Below, piece by piece: positions 35,713-46,614 of a stretch of 64,000 nt of DNA (within the stretch, counting starts at the first letter, position 1; each line of letters begins with the position of its first letter). The notes under the pieces were generated by a model. That model was not told the origin of the DNA. It saw only the letters and a program-made list of their open reading frames with translations, and did not search any database. Location of the stretch: NCBI GenBank assembly GCA_963978905.1, contig OZ022259.1, forward strand, positions 48,316,727 to 48,380,726. The letters are read 5' to 3'. The stretch is from Trichostrongylus colubriformis (lineage: Eukaryota; Nematoda; Chromadorea; Rhabditida; Trichostrongylidae). The position numbers and the translations under genes were made by a program.

Positions 35713-36119
35713 AGGCAGATGGAATATAGAGCTGAGCGACTGTTGCGGGATCGGTATTAAAATAAAGGGTGTCTAGCGGAGGCCTGTCCCGAGGTTCTCT
35801 TGATTTCTCGGCAATCGACTCTGTGACTTTCTACTAACAATAAGACTACTGTGGAACTTGTACAAGAGTCTAGACAGACGGATACCAATGTACACAGCGG
35901 AAGTGAGAGCGTCGTATCACACTGGTTCTGGCAGCATACAGGGAGGTGCACGCACTCTTACAGCCATTCTCTCTACCAAATGAGCTTGAATCAAGGCAAA
36001 AAAAATCGCCACGGTTTGTCCACTAGGCATATGAACGTTCATTTGGTTTACCTAAGAAAGGCACCCACTGTACCCCCCAACGACCCCAAGATTGCATTCA
36101 ACGCTAGAATTTTTTGCAT

Positions 36120-36195
36120 TACCCACTGAGCTACGAACTGCATTGCAACCCTCCTTTCGATCGTTCTACAAGCTGAGCTACGGACTCCAGTTCAA
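36120..36195 (-). other. Two tRNA-like A boxes in tandem
   Basis: On the minus strand CCGTAGCTCAGCTTGTAGA is followed about 40 bases later by CGTAGCTCAGTGGGTAATG. Both resemble TRGCNNAGYNGG. A convincing B box or cloverleaf was not found. Confidence 0.35.
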
Positions 36196-36451
36196 TACAC
36201 TGCCCACAGCCTTTCCCTTGACCGTATAAACAATGCATTCCACCGTATCTTGGTGCACTTCCAAGCCGTCGATGCCGACTTCATCGTTTTTACTTCTTAC
36301 ATACCTTGATCGAGCATTAGAGCTGTGGATGTCCAGATTTAGGTCTGGCCGATGAAAGCTACGACTAACTCATTTTGCGACGAGGCATCAGATTTCTGCA
36401 TCCCTACCGAAGTGGGTGGCTCCACTCCTGGTCTTATAAGCGGCAAGTTTC

Positions 36452-36676
36452 CTATGCAGCAGATTCCTGGGTGGACCTGATCACTCGATAGCTAACCCTA
36501 GGACTTTCGACCAAACTCCGTTGCTCCGCCACACAGTCATCGATCCAGCCACCCAGTCCTTTCTCGATCATTCTGCTGCGTAGGTCATCGGAAAACCTTC
36601 TGTGCAATCGAGCATCGGATTGATTCAATAGCTTCAGATCTGGACAGGTCCATGCTAGTGGATGGGGAACACACAA
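36452..36676 (-). pseudogene. Fragment of a repeated coding family, 74 codons open
   Basis: Contains CPDLKLLNQSDARLHRRFSD and RMIEKGLGGWIDD then CVAEQRSLVESP. It is homologous to 34533-34665. The frame at 37603-37899 shows weaker similarity. No start or splice context was seen. It is probably a remnant of a mobile-element protein. Confidence 0.4.
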
Positions 36677-36735
36677 ATGATCGATATCAAGGTAGGGGGT
36701 GTCTGAAAGAGGTCCGCGTCCGATAAGTTCAGATA

Positions 36736-36936
36736 GTTCTCCCCGTCCTCTAAAGGCTTTAATTTTACTGTTCTGTATATGTATGTATGGATCTTAAATT
36801 ACAGCTTCAAAAAATTTCAATAAAATTTCATTGCAGTATATGCAGCTGTATCTCCGAAGGAGGCTACAGCTGTAATTGTACTGTAAGGAAGCTGTACAGA
36901 ACAGTAAAATTAAAGCCTTTAGAGGACGGGGAGAAC
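36736..36936. repeat. Hairpin module c
   Basis: Perfect arms of about 43 bases: GTTCTCCCCGTCCTCTAAAG and the mirror CTTTAGAGGACGGGGAGAAC. The loop contains further ACAGCT/AGCTGT pairing. The flanks CCGATAAGTTCAGATA (left) and CTTCACCCTTTTCTACACGA (right) are shared. Confidence 0.8.
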
Positions 36937-37359
36937 CCTCTTCACCCTTTTCTACACGAACCCACCGAGCGTTATCCCGTGTCCAAACCTTCCAAAATTG
37001 TGTAACGTATACCTACCTGGATGGTTTGACGGTTTAATATGTATAATTTTTGTGAACAAGGTACTATATTACAATGTTGTAGTGTGGATAACATGCCTAA
37101 CTAGGAAGTTACCCAATTGGGGAACAAAAAAATAAAACACAGATACTGTATCAGTGTTCGTCTCTTCCCTTGCACAAGTGCCACCGTAGTTTTCGCACCA
37201 AATCACACATAGTTTCAATTTCTATAGGCTTCAACAGAGCTATCGAATGCTGCTCGAAAACCATCCATAGACTTCCCACTAGTCGTATGGACAGTTCGTT
37301 CTGACGTAAACTCGAAGCACCAGACCGTCTGTCCGATGCCCACCCGATCGACATTTGTA

Positions 37360-37569
37360 TTGGGTGGGTGTATAATTAATGCGGCTTTTTTCAGCAAGTT
37401 TATTCCGCAAAAACAATGACAAAATTTAGCAAAAACGTGTTAAAATGATCATTTTGGGGCGTTTTCGCCATGGAAATCGAGGACTTCTTATATATTAGTC
37501 GTCAAAACGTCAATTTCCAATACAGAAGAAGGTAACGATAAAAGCCGCATTAATTATGCTCCAACCTAA
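37360..37569. mobile_element. 210-bp mariner-type MITE (TTRGGTKGG ends)
   Basis: TA then TTGGGTGGGTGTATAATTAA with TGCGGCTTTT at the left. AAAAGCCGCATTAATTATG, CTCCAACCTAA, then TA at the right. The terminus TTAGGTTGGAGCATAATTAA closely resembles classic mariner inverted repeats. No transposase. Confidence 0.75.
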
Positions 37570-37602
37570 TACTTTCGTCCTCGGTACCTGATCCATTGTC
37601 GG

Positions 37603-37899
37603 CTAGAAGTTGATCCTGTTGGACTGGCTCCAATCTCGCATAACAGGGCCAGAATCATGCGTACCTGTGATGCCTATGTAGACGTGATCAATCGATAGCC
37701 TTGTGAGCATTAGAACAAACTCCGCAGCGATGCTATGCTGCGGAGGCTCGCCACGATGTCGGTAATTTAACCACCTGGCCCTTTCCATATCGTTGCTGCA
37801 TAGACCATCAAAGGTCTTCGCTCGGAATCTGAGAAATCTAACTGCGAATCGATGCAGGAGATCCAAGGCCTGACACTTCCACTCGAGAAGACGAAGCAC
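37603..37899 (-). pseudogene. Open frame of 98 codons, weak relative of the 36452 fragment
   Basis: Motifs ALDLLHRFAVRFLRFRAK, MERARWLNYRHRGEPPQHS and LMLTRLSIDHVYIGITGT. The spacing of Arg-rich, Trp and QxS elements parallels the 36452 frame. Nucleotide similarity is visible at the ATCAATCGATAGCC-type block. Function unknown. Confidence 0.3.
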
Positions 37900-38485
37900 A
37901 GGCGTGCAATCTTTGAGATACTTCTTTCACCTATTTCTCATTGGTTATTTTACACAAAGTTGATCGGGTACACATCGACTGGGCAGATTTAGTGGAAAAT
38001 GCCAGTATAACGGCACAACTTTCACTGACTTCTGCAACGGAAACGTCATGAGAGCACGCCATTCACTGAAAATCACGCCATAGACTCTCTCATCGAACCC
38101 ATGGTGGCTTTCGCACACACCTAGCAAATGCTCCTTTTTGGACAGATTATAGCTTTTGGTCTTCTCATGATGCTGCAGATGAACATGGAGGGTATACCTT
38201 ACTCGCTTCAGTTTTCATGTATTACACCGCAAGGAATGGCAGCAAATGGCTATTCACCAATAATCGTCTGAATAACTATTTCTGGTATTACATCCGTGTT
38301 TCCAGTACTCGCCCTCAACTTCCGTAGACATACTATCCAAGCCTTAACCTAATAATAGCACCTTATTAGCAAAAGGTATACATGTTGGACCGTCAAACCA
38401 TCCAGGTAGGTATACGTTACACGAGTTTTGGAGATCGAGAAGCGGGTCTACGCTCGGTGGGTTCGTGTGGAAAAGGGTGAAGAGG

Positions 38486-38618
38486 GTTCTCCCCATATGA
38501 TCTAGGGGCTTTAATTTTATTTTTATTGCATATGTAGCTGTAGCAAAGATTGGTTAGCAAATTGGCTAGGAATAGCAGATAAAATAAAATTAAAGCCCCT
38601 AGATCATATGGGGAGAAC
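38486..38618. repeat. Hairpin module d (family in reverse orientation)
   Basis: Perfect arms of about 38 bases: GTTCTCCCCATATGATCTAG and CTAGATCATATGGGGAGAAC, then GGGCTTTAATTTTA and its complement. Here the CTACGCTCGGTGGGTTCGTG flank is on the left and TATCTGAACATATCGGACAG on the right, so the module is inverted relative to b and c. Confidence 0.8.
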
Positions 38619-39048
38619 TATCTGAACATATCGGACAGCGACCTCCGTCAGGCACCTCGTATCTTGATATCGATCCTGAAACCGTTTTCTTGGTCTACCC
38701 TTCGCAAACCCTTACCTTGCATACGCTGGTTCGGGATTCGTTGATCTCTATCAATATCATTAATATCAATATGATATCAACACCCGGGTCCGCGGCCATA
38801 CCCGTCTGCCTTTTAGCATCGGTACTGACGATGTCCTCGTAAGACATCGCAGAAAATCAGTTGCAGAAAAATCATTCGAATTGCATATTTTTCAAATTCT
38901 TGGAATTTTGTGTCTCTCCTCTTCATTTGCTCCGCATTCAACATATCCACTTCACTTTTTTACTATGAGGTATATAAATGTCTTTAGAATGATCGAGTCC
39001 AACCATTTTAAGACGAACGAGCAGAAGAATACTGGATCCTCACCCTAA

Positions 39049-39139
39049 GGCCGCTTCCATACTTTGCGCACCGACGCCGTCACGCGCGTGCCTGCGTCAC
39101 GCGCGTGACGGCGTCGGTGCGCAAAGTATGGAAGCGGCC
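39049..39139. mobile_element. 91-bp palindromic MITE, TAA target duplication, second copy
   Basis: Flanked by TAA at 39046-39048 and 39140-39142. Same length and arms as 16801-16891. By eye it differs from that copy's reverse complement at one base near the centre, which suggests recent spread. Confidence 0.85.
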
Positions 39140-39270
39140 TAACTTGGTTACGGGGTACCTTATTTGAAAAAATTATATACATCAGACATTCAGGCCATCC
39201 AGTGAAGTATATTTGGAAGTTCAGTGCGCTGGACTACGCTCGGTGGGTTTGTGTAGAAAATGTAGAGATA

Positions 39271-39371
39271 GTTCTCCCCATCTGAATTCAGGGGGGTTTA
39301 GATTTATTTTTATTGCATATGTAACTGACCGTGCTGGTTCCTAAATCCCCCTAAATTCAGATGGGGAAAAC
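39271..39371. repeat. Hairpin module e (family in reverse orientation)
   Basis: Arms GTTCTCCCCATCTGAATTCA and TAAATTCAGATGGGGAAAAC with a GGGGG/CCCCC extension. The left flank CTACGCTCGGTGGGTTTGTG and right flank TATTTGACCTTACCGGACAG match module d. Confidence 0.7.
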
Positions 39372-41235
39372 TATTTGACCTTACCGGACAGCGGTCTTTC
39401 TTATACGTCCCCTAAGTTGATGGTGATTCCAGAACCATGCTTCAGTTACCGTTTCTGCCCTATTCCAACCCACTAAGTACGCTTCAAAGGAAATAATCAA
39501 GCAAAATACGTCTTCTACCAAATCTTCAAATCAGTGCTTTAGCCTGCATTTAACATATTCCGCCTCCCCGGACTTAACTCACCATGTGGCTTCGCATTGC
39601 ACCTTAATTGAATACTGACCATATTTTCTCCTTCTTATTTTTTTTGTATCTACCAAGTTTTTCTGACTGGTTCATCGCCAATATTTCTTTTTTTATCATT
39701 AGCCCATCCATTTAGGTGTTCAACCGAACAGTCTAAACCAAACAACATGACAAGTGTAGCAGCATCGTGGAGATCTACCATAATTTTCAGGCGTAAAATA
39801 AATTGTAACATCGTAAAGCTGCGTGGCTCCGACCGCACTGCACCTCACGTCAATCATTTGGAAGAGCATTTGTGAAAGGAGCATTTTTATGCCCGAAGGA
39901 ACCAGCAGAACAGAAAAACGTACAAGGGAGGGGAAAGCGGTGCCTGTTCATGTCTGAGGCATTGGCGTCAAAAAGAAGGTGATGTGTGCAACTACAGCAA
40001 TACCACATCACTATAATTTCATTTACGCCTGGATTTCATGGTAGGTTACCTTTCGCTGCTAACTCATAATCGTGCCGACCATAGTACCTGTGAGCTTTCA
40101 GGGGTCCCAACGGCTTCATCTAAAGGTATACTCTTGACCGATAGAAAAATTTACTCTGTGCCAACTACGAATATCGTGAACGCAGACGTTTATTGAACAG
40201 AATCGGCAAGAAAACCAGGAAAAAATTATTGGATAATTGACTAGAAATGCTGAACACAAACAATATATCTGAACAGAACACAGAAATATACTCGATAGAC
40301 GAAGGAACTGAGAATACTTCTGGATGTAACCGGTGATTTCCTGACACATACGGAGCTAAGATCATTTTGGGGACATTGACATTTCCTCTCTACTTACATC
40401 AACGTTATTCATCATCATCATTTTAATGGCTTAGCGACAAAAATTAAGATAAGAAGCTTCGAGTGAATAATAAACAAATATTACAGTCGTAAATTTACCG
40501 ACGACAAGTCTCATGGCAGCGATGACAAGACGAATTTCATTACCCATAGGAAACTTGGGAAGGTTCCCTCTATATCTGGGCATCTACACAGCCTGGGAAA
40601 CACGTCGGACGTCGATAAAGACTTGAGAATAGCGCAGAAGAAAGGCATTCGCTCATCAGTCGACACATAAAGCTTCGAAAATTATTATCAGTTTATAAAG
40701 TGGGTAAAGTTCCTCACATAGGGACGGATATAAGCCCCCATGTTGGTAGCTGGTGAAGCACAAGCACATAAGAAAATGAAGGACGGACACTATTCAGAAT
40801 CATATTCGCTAGACTTTTTCAAAAAAAAACGATAAGTAATACGACCAAAATGCTTATATGAATGATTTGAGGAACCATGCCTGTTCTCACCGACAGCTAA
40901 CACAATAAAACTTCTACCGTACGCCGAATTCGAATCAAGTGATCTAGTATAGACCTAATATAGATCATGTCCATAGCCGTTTTTCGAATGAATGGCTCCA
41001 AGTTTCTCCATCGGACACCATAGGTGGCTACAATAAGATCGTCGTGATTGCCTGGAATATGATAGGAATAACTGGATCAAACAAACCTGACAGGATGTAT
41101 AGAAAATACGGATCACATTTTTCGAGCCAAAGGCTTTGATGTAACATAAGAGTGAACCCCACTGTCTATCTAGAAATACAGGGATACTCGAAGACACAGG
41201 AGTAGAGATACAGAGACGAATTCTCATACGTTATA

Positions 41236-41392
41236 CTCCATTTCGGAGCGCTTGATTGGGCGTGGTTAACGGACATGGGAGCGAGAGTAAGAGTGCGTGA
41301 CAAGAGTGATGGTGTGTGGCGGGATGGGAGACTTTGATACACTCTCACCCAAGTCCGTAGGCACGCCCTATCGAGCGCTCCGAAATGGACTG
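41236..41392. mobile_element. Tc1-like MITE with CTCCATT/AATGGACTG ends, second copy
   Basis: This copy is homologous to the element at 4744-4881. It shares the core TTTGATACACTCTCACCCAA and the flanking GGGCGTGG/CACGCCC arms, and is flanked by TA (41234-41235 and 41393-41394). The left terminus reads CTCC instead of CAGTCC, a 2-bp deletion. It retains longer arms (TTTCGGAGCGCT and AGCGCTCCGAAA) than the intron 4 copy. Confidence 0.8.
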
Positions 41393-41404
41393 TACTAAGA
41401 TTTT

Positions 41405-41410
41405 TTTATT
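41405..41410 (-). terminator. Possible polyadenylation signal of the minus-strand gene
   Basis: AATAAA on the minus strand about 450 bases beyond the TAA at 41864, just outside the MITE at 41236-41392. Assigned by position only. Confidence 0.35.
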
Positions 41411-41863
41411 GTTAGAACTAGTTCAATCAGAGATTATTCCACATCGCCATTCAGGGTAGTGCGTGCAATTATTCGGCTGACTGTAAAATTGAAGGCATAG
41501 CTGCCAGTGAAGCGGCAGTGGAGACAGAAAAAACGAAATGTTCAATCTAAAAATCTAGAAGAAGTATCTCTATCCGTACTGTCAGCCCCGGTGATGGACC
41601 GGAATCCCCTCGATCGGAACCACGTAGATCCGTGACATACAATGGTCATACGCAGCGCATAGCGCGCTTACAATTGGTATAGCGCTACAGATAGGTGATG
41701 AGCTGCGGGTGCAGAGCCATGAAAGGCCCCTCTGAGCGTGACTTCCATCATGAAACCAGGGTTTTTCAAAAATAATTTATCTGTTTTCCATTTCTGAACA
41801 CCTGATATTGTAGTACGAACTGTCTCAAAACGCTCCATCACGTATAATGAAGGAAGACAGAAA

Positions 41864-42087
41864 TTAGAATGCATGTGATGTTGCTGGCAGTGAATAGCGC
41901 GCTTCGTGGTTTTCACCAACCTCGCTTCGCTGCGGTTCAGGTACTGCTGATGTAGACGGCCGAGATACTGTGGAGGGCGGGAGAAGGTTCACAGCAGGTG
42001 GCTTAGCTGCCTTTGCAGTTTGCATCACCATTTTTAGCAAGAGGGTCATGATGTCGAGCGCGCAAGAGCGCCTCTTTATGTATAATG
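41864..42087 (-). CDS. Probable last exon of the minus-strand gene
   Basis: The acceptor GGCTTTCCTAG joins in phase with 42554 (C plus CA gives Pro). It encodes a hydrophobic-basic start (LYIKRRSCALDIMTLLLKM) and a Pro/Ser-rich end (LLPPSTVSRPSTSAVPEP) before TAA. The alternative is that the previous exon is terminal: without the GTGAGT donor it runs ESREDEAMECD to TGA at 42516. The strong donor favours the exon given here. Confidence 0.45.
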
Positions 42088-45000
42088 CTAGGAAAGCCTT
42101 ACTTTTCGAGTTTTTGACCGTTTCCGTTTCTTCTCTAATGGTGCACTACAGAGCTTTCGTTTTTTATGTTCCCGAAAACTCATAATGGGCCGAAATTACC
42201 ACAACGGCGTCGTTACCTTCATATTTGGATTACAAAATCGAAGTAATGCCAACCCCTTTTGGGGTCAAGACCGATATATACACAACTGTAATTCATCCTT
42301 CAAACATATACCATTTAACAGCAATGGACCAATATAAAGGTTGAAGGGAGAAGACTTATCCACTAAAATGCCGAACTAATGGCTGACTACTTGAGAAGAA
42401 CGATGCATACTACTCTAACGTACATCTAAACCATAGCTTTTCTCGAAAAAATTAAGGTGAACTTTTGAAGTAAGCGAACTTCTCAAAATACCCACCACAT
42501 ACGTTGAATCACCCGTCAATCGCACTCCATTGCCTCATCCTCCCTAGACTCACGGTATGTCAAGTAAGGATTGAAGTTTGCTGGAATCGTGGTACGTGTC
42601 GAAGGTGGCTGTGCCGTTTCTTGCGTGTATTGATCTGTAAGGAATCAGTTCTATACGGATCCTTTCAAAAAGCGATGTGAACAAAATCCAGAAATATTTC
42701 AAAAAGAATTTTCGTCAGAAAGAGAATCCAGAATATTGGAATAAGGTTCAATGATTATGAAAAATAAAGGTTAGCAGACTCTGGGGAAATCCTATATATC
42801 TTTTACTTCAAATCGATGGGAGATTTAGCACTTACAAATGACGGTCTCGTCCTCTTCAGCCACATAATCCTGAGAATAATCTTCACTTCGCGCCACCGAG
42901 GAGTGAGAATCGGAGGAACCAAGAGAGCTTCTGAAAGGAAAAACCAATAACGTATACATAAAACAAATAGCAACAACAAAATAAAACTGAACGACAAAGG
43001 TACAGTTCGCTGTCGAATTGTACAGAAATGAGAAGACTTGACAGAGAATGTGGAGAGTGATATACCTGTGAGGATCGTCATCACCGAATCGCATTGGGGT
43101 CTGTCGAGCAGACGGCGGTAGTGAAACGGATGTACCAGGTCTGAAGCAGAAGTATAGATGCTAATAATTAGCTATCAAACACAACATAAATAAGATGCCT
43201 ATCAGAAACATTGCATTCCTGTTATTGTGCTTTGCCGGGTGAAACGAAGTGAGATTACTTGCTTTCATTGGAAATTGATAGTACGCAGCTATGAAAACAG
43301 CATCGCAGCCGTACGCTTGTGCTGTCCTATAAGCTAACATTTCCCTTTAAACCGCGACAACAAGGTTATGTCCGTCATGACCATAATGCACATGATCTCA
43401 ATGAGGCTTCTTAAGGTAGTGGATCTCCTTCCAACAAAATGGTAGCGTCACCTAATAACCTAATAGGCGCGATTCACTGTAAAAAGGAGAAAATAAAGAA
43501 ATTTTCGAAGTCATTCGTGAAAAGCACCATAAAATAATATAAAGAAGTGGCATAAAAGTTCATGTTGTTCAATGAACAAATTCAACTTGACTATAAACAA
43601 CCTGGAATGCTGAGAAGCGTTCCAGTCCGTCTATAGTCGGAAGAGACCCCCGGAACGTTCCCATTACAAATCAGCTAAACACATCACATGAGGAATCCAA
43701 AAGTGATTCCGTATAAATGTCTTCAAAGCGATAAGCAAATAAACTTCGCATGTGAAAAATCATGAATACACGTATCCAAAATATTGGAATATGGAATTTC
43801 TATAGGACTTCAAAAAATCAATGTCGTAGTATACTCACGTTTTCTGGTAGTTCGTTAACGAGTTACTGCGTTTTCTCTTTGACTGTAACGACGACAGTAC
43901 ACGACTTTGTCGCCGGGATACACCAGCCGAATGCCGATAAAGCAGTGGTTGTGGACGATTAACCTGAAAATAGCACTAACATTATTATTATCAAACTGTT
44001 CATAATTTTGCTCTTAATTTGTCCCACTGCTGAATCCTGTTTTTCAGTATCATCCAACATGTTACTATTTTTGTGCCCGAAGCCGTGATTCAAGGAAATG
44101 CGAAAGGGCTCGGACGGAAGAAAAGTAGATTCCAGCAATGTTCTATTAAACCGATGACATCACCTAACAATGTTGCGCTAAGTCTCGAGGGGAGCAATAC
44201 ATGGAGCAACTGAAATTGAATGAGAGAGGGAATCCACTTGACAATGAAAAGAAATTCTACCTAAAATAGGCCAAGGTGACACTAAATTTCCACAGGACTG
44301 GAGAGACCCTAGTCTCAAAGGTTCCAATCACCATATGCCATGGACTCAATGGAAGCGAACGAAAGAGACCCAATCATAATAATGAAGAATTAAAGAAATA
44401 TCTGGTTCATATTCTCTCAGCCACTTAACATTAGCGCAATCTAGTTCTTATCAGTGGATTTGGTGAACGGGTTTTCAGTTAAAATGAAAAATATGTCTGA
44501 CAAATATTATATTTGTTGAATGTCAAGTTTGTATTTGTTGAAAGTCAAGCATCAGGAAGACGTTAGAGCACGTCTATTCACCCTTTCAGCGCAAATATAA
44601 TAGCCATAAATCAAACCTACCCCGCTCCATCACAATTAGTTACAACAGAATTCGCCCGAAACTCACGATCGTGTCAAGACTGGTACTGGTGCAAAGCGGT
44701 GGTGGTGGACGAGGCACGTCTACTGGTACCGTCTCACTCGAACACGAACACGCATTCATCGAAGCGGCTGACGGCTGGCATGCGGGTAACGGAGGTGACG
44801 GCTCGGGCTAAAAAGCGTCCAAGTCAACCGGCTGGCTCGTGAAATTTATAAATGGACAGTTTCGTGAGTATATGATAGAGTCAAAAGAAGACCAAGTGAA
44901 GGAAAACCAAATGTATTCGATGTCTTCTGAGTTTTATAACCAACGACAAGAATCAAGCTGAGGATGCATTCATACTCGGCGACGCGACCGAACATCATTG

Positions 45001-45477
45001 CCGCAACTGAAGCGCCGCGATCGCGTTGCTGAGTATGAATGTAATCTAAGACATACTGAACTGTGAATGGTGAATGTGTAACCGTGCTAAAAAACCTCAA
45101 TGTTCAATAATTTACTGTTTGACGGTATTACAATAAAATTAACAGTGAAAAAAGTGATTTGAAAAGAAAACACACAAATGAATAAATAATGACTACTACC
45201 TGGCAAAGATCGAGCGCGGCGATCGTGTCACGCTTTTCGAGATCGTTGAGAGTGTTCTGATCGGGTCTTAGAATCACATCTTCAACAGCTCGTTTCAGAT
45301 CGCCGATTCGCATGCTGCCGTTACAGTACGACGACTGTGGCGCCGCCACGGTGCCGGCCAGTTGTTGCTGTTCGCGCCACTTGGCGCCGGACCAACAAAT
45401 CTCGATCGGTTCGAAGGTACGGCGGCTGATTGGCGCCAGATTGTGGTGAAATAATAGGCCGTGTGCAGAGTTGCTCT
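41864..45477 (-). CDS. Unrecognised Pro/Ser-rich protein, 3' seven exons (5' end not found)
   Basis: Minus-strand exons, in order of transcription: 45477-45200, 44807-44667, 43963-43839, 43140-43066, 42930-42836, 42634-42554, 42087-41864. All phases join (AC/A, AG/A, T/AT, C/CA split codons) and give about 338 residues ending ATSHAF and TAA. The first exon has RPDQNTLNDLEKRDTIAALD. Later ones are low-complexity: PRPPPPL, a basic SRRQSRVLSSLQSKRKRSNS, then the acidic, Tyr-containing EDYSQDYVAEEDETVIYQY. No signal peptide or clear domain is visible. The composition suggests an intracellular scaffold or the tail of a larger protein. Most donors are GTGAGT or GTAAGT and acceptors TTTTCAG-like, which supports a real gene. 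I do not recognise the family. Confidence 0.65.
42554..44807 (-). CDS. Middle exons of the minus-strand gene (five short exons)
   Basis: Exons 44807-44667 (PEPSPPLPACQPS... to SLDTI), 43963-43839 (VNRPQPLLYRHSAGVSRR), 43140-43066 (PGTSVSLPPSARQTPMRFG), 42930-42836 (SSLGSSDSHSSVARSEDYSQ) and 42634-42554 (YTQETAQPPSTRTTIPANFN). Donors are GTGAGT, GTGAGT, GTATAT, GTAAGT and GTGAGT. If the GTAAGT at 42835 were ignored, the frame would stop after ICKC; using it restores ETVIYQYTQE, which I prefer. Introns are 200-860 bases. Confidence 0.65.
44962..45045. mobile_element. Short divergent relative of the GGCCGC-type MITEs in an intron of the minus-strand gene
   Basis: An 84-bp palindromic element. 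The left GATGCATTCATACTCGGCGA is mirrored by GCTGAGTATGAATGTAATC then TAA. It lies in the intron between exons 44667-44807 and 45200-45477. Confidence 0.5.
45200..45477 (-). CDS. First visible exon of the minus-strand gene (278 bases)
   Basis: It follows the acceptor CTTTTGTAG and starts in phase (AG completes a codon from an unseen upstream exon). It encodes 92 complete codons including SNSAHGLLFHHNLAPISRRT, FEPIEICWSGAKWREQQQLA and MRIGDLKRAVEDVILRPDQN. This is the only exon with globular-domain character and the best query for identifying the gene. The donor is GTAGTA. The window extends another 18.5 kb upstream without a convincing preceding exon. Confidence 0.7.
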
Positions 45478-46174
45478 CTACAAAAGGATACCAATCAAAA
45501 CGGCTGATATTAATGTAGAAACAACGAGGTGATACACCGAAAATCGATAATACAATGGCAAAACAGCAATCAATTAGAAATCGAAGAAGGCAGAAACATG
45601 AATCATAAAATTCTATTCAGATGACGATCCTTCTAGAATATTACCAAAGATAGCATGGAAACGATAGAACTTAGGTGGCGAATAAAAAAACGCGTGGGAA
45701 AAACGACAAACTGATCGATCACGGTGAACCCCTGGCGCCACTCATAAAACCTGAGTCAGCTGATAAATATCTAATGATAGTTGCCTGATGACCGCCTACC
45801 ACATCAATGGAGCGCCGCATGGCAGCAACCAGCTGATAAGCCCCGCCATTTCGCAAGGTGCCCATGATAAGCAAAAATAGCTGCTCTGAATCTTAATTAC
45901 CTCATTGCTTATCTCCTTTTCGGAACCTATTAATACACCGACAAGGAGAGGAGAGAATTAGGCCGAGTGAAGTTGAGGAGACCGGAAGGAGGTAATGAAG
46001 AAAAGCTAGCCTATTTGAATAATCTTTTTACGTAAACGACCACAGCAGCCCAGAAAAAACAACGTGTAGCAAAACTTGCGCTTATAGGGCACGAATGCGA
46101 TCCTGCCGCGCTTCACCACGAACTGCACGCTTCAGTGGCCGAGTTGCCCACTGTCAATGGGCAAAGAAGGCTAA

Positions 46175-46343
46175 GGCCGTCGTCAGACTGTGCGATTTTC
46201 CGAGTCTGCCATTGTGCAGTGCCGCGGCTCCACACGCGAAGTTGCGGCATTGCACAATTTCAAGGTCATAGTATCGCGTATGGAGGTGCGACGTGGCTGG
46301 ATCGCAGAATCGCGAATCGCAATCGCAAAGTCTGACAGCAGCC
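46175..46343. mobile_element. PIF/Harbinger-like MITE inserted in a dispersed repeat
   Basis: TAA (46172-46174) precedes GGCCGTCGTCAGACTGTGCG, and GCAAAGTCTGACAGCAGCC precedes TAA (46344-46346). The 3-bp duplication is intact. The two sides together correspond to continuous sequence in the copy at 25960-26310, so the insertion is younger than that repeat. Confidence 0.75.
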
Positions 46344-46429
46344 TAATGCCATTGTCATTGGGTGTCGAGCAGGGCGAATTCAATTTTATTCATGATGACA
46401 AGTGAAACATCAAACAGCGGGAAACAGTA

Positions 46430-46614
46430 AAACAATGAGAGGAGAAATAATCGAAAGAGTGAGAAAAAAATGTTTATGATTTTAGAAATCCACAAGGTTG
46501 ATATACGGCGTCTAGGGCAATCAGTTAAACAATGAGAGGAGAAATAATCGAAAGAGAAAGAAAAAAATGTTCATGATTTTAGAGATCCACGAAGTTGATA
46601 TCCGGCGTCTAGGC
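46430..46614. repeat. Tandem duplication, 97-bp period
   Basis: AAACAATGAGAGGAGAAATA continuing to GGCGTCTAGG is present at 46430 and again at 46527. The units differ at about eight positions. Confidence 0.85.

Noticed and set aside
42516..42634. Exon 42554-42634 as a terminal exon ending ESREDEAMECD
   Set aside because: It would require ignoring a consensus GTGAGT donor. A phase-matched downstream exon with a good acceptor exists at 42087. Kept only as an alternative.
42829..42840. Stop codon after ICKC as the end of the minus-strand gene
   Set aside because: The codons overlap a perfect GTAAGT donor, and splicing to 42634 restores a continuous frame.
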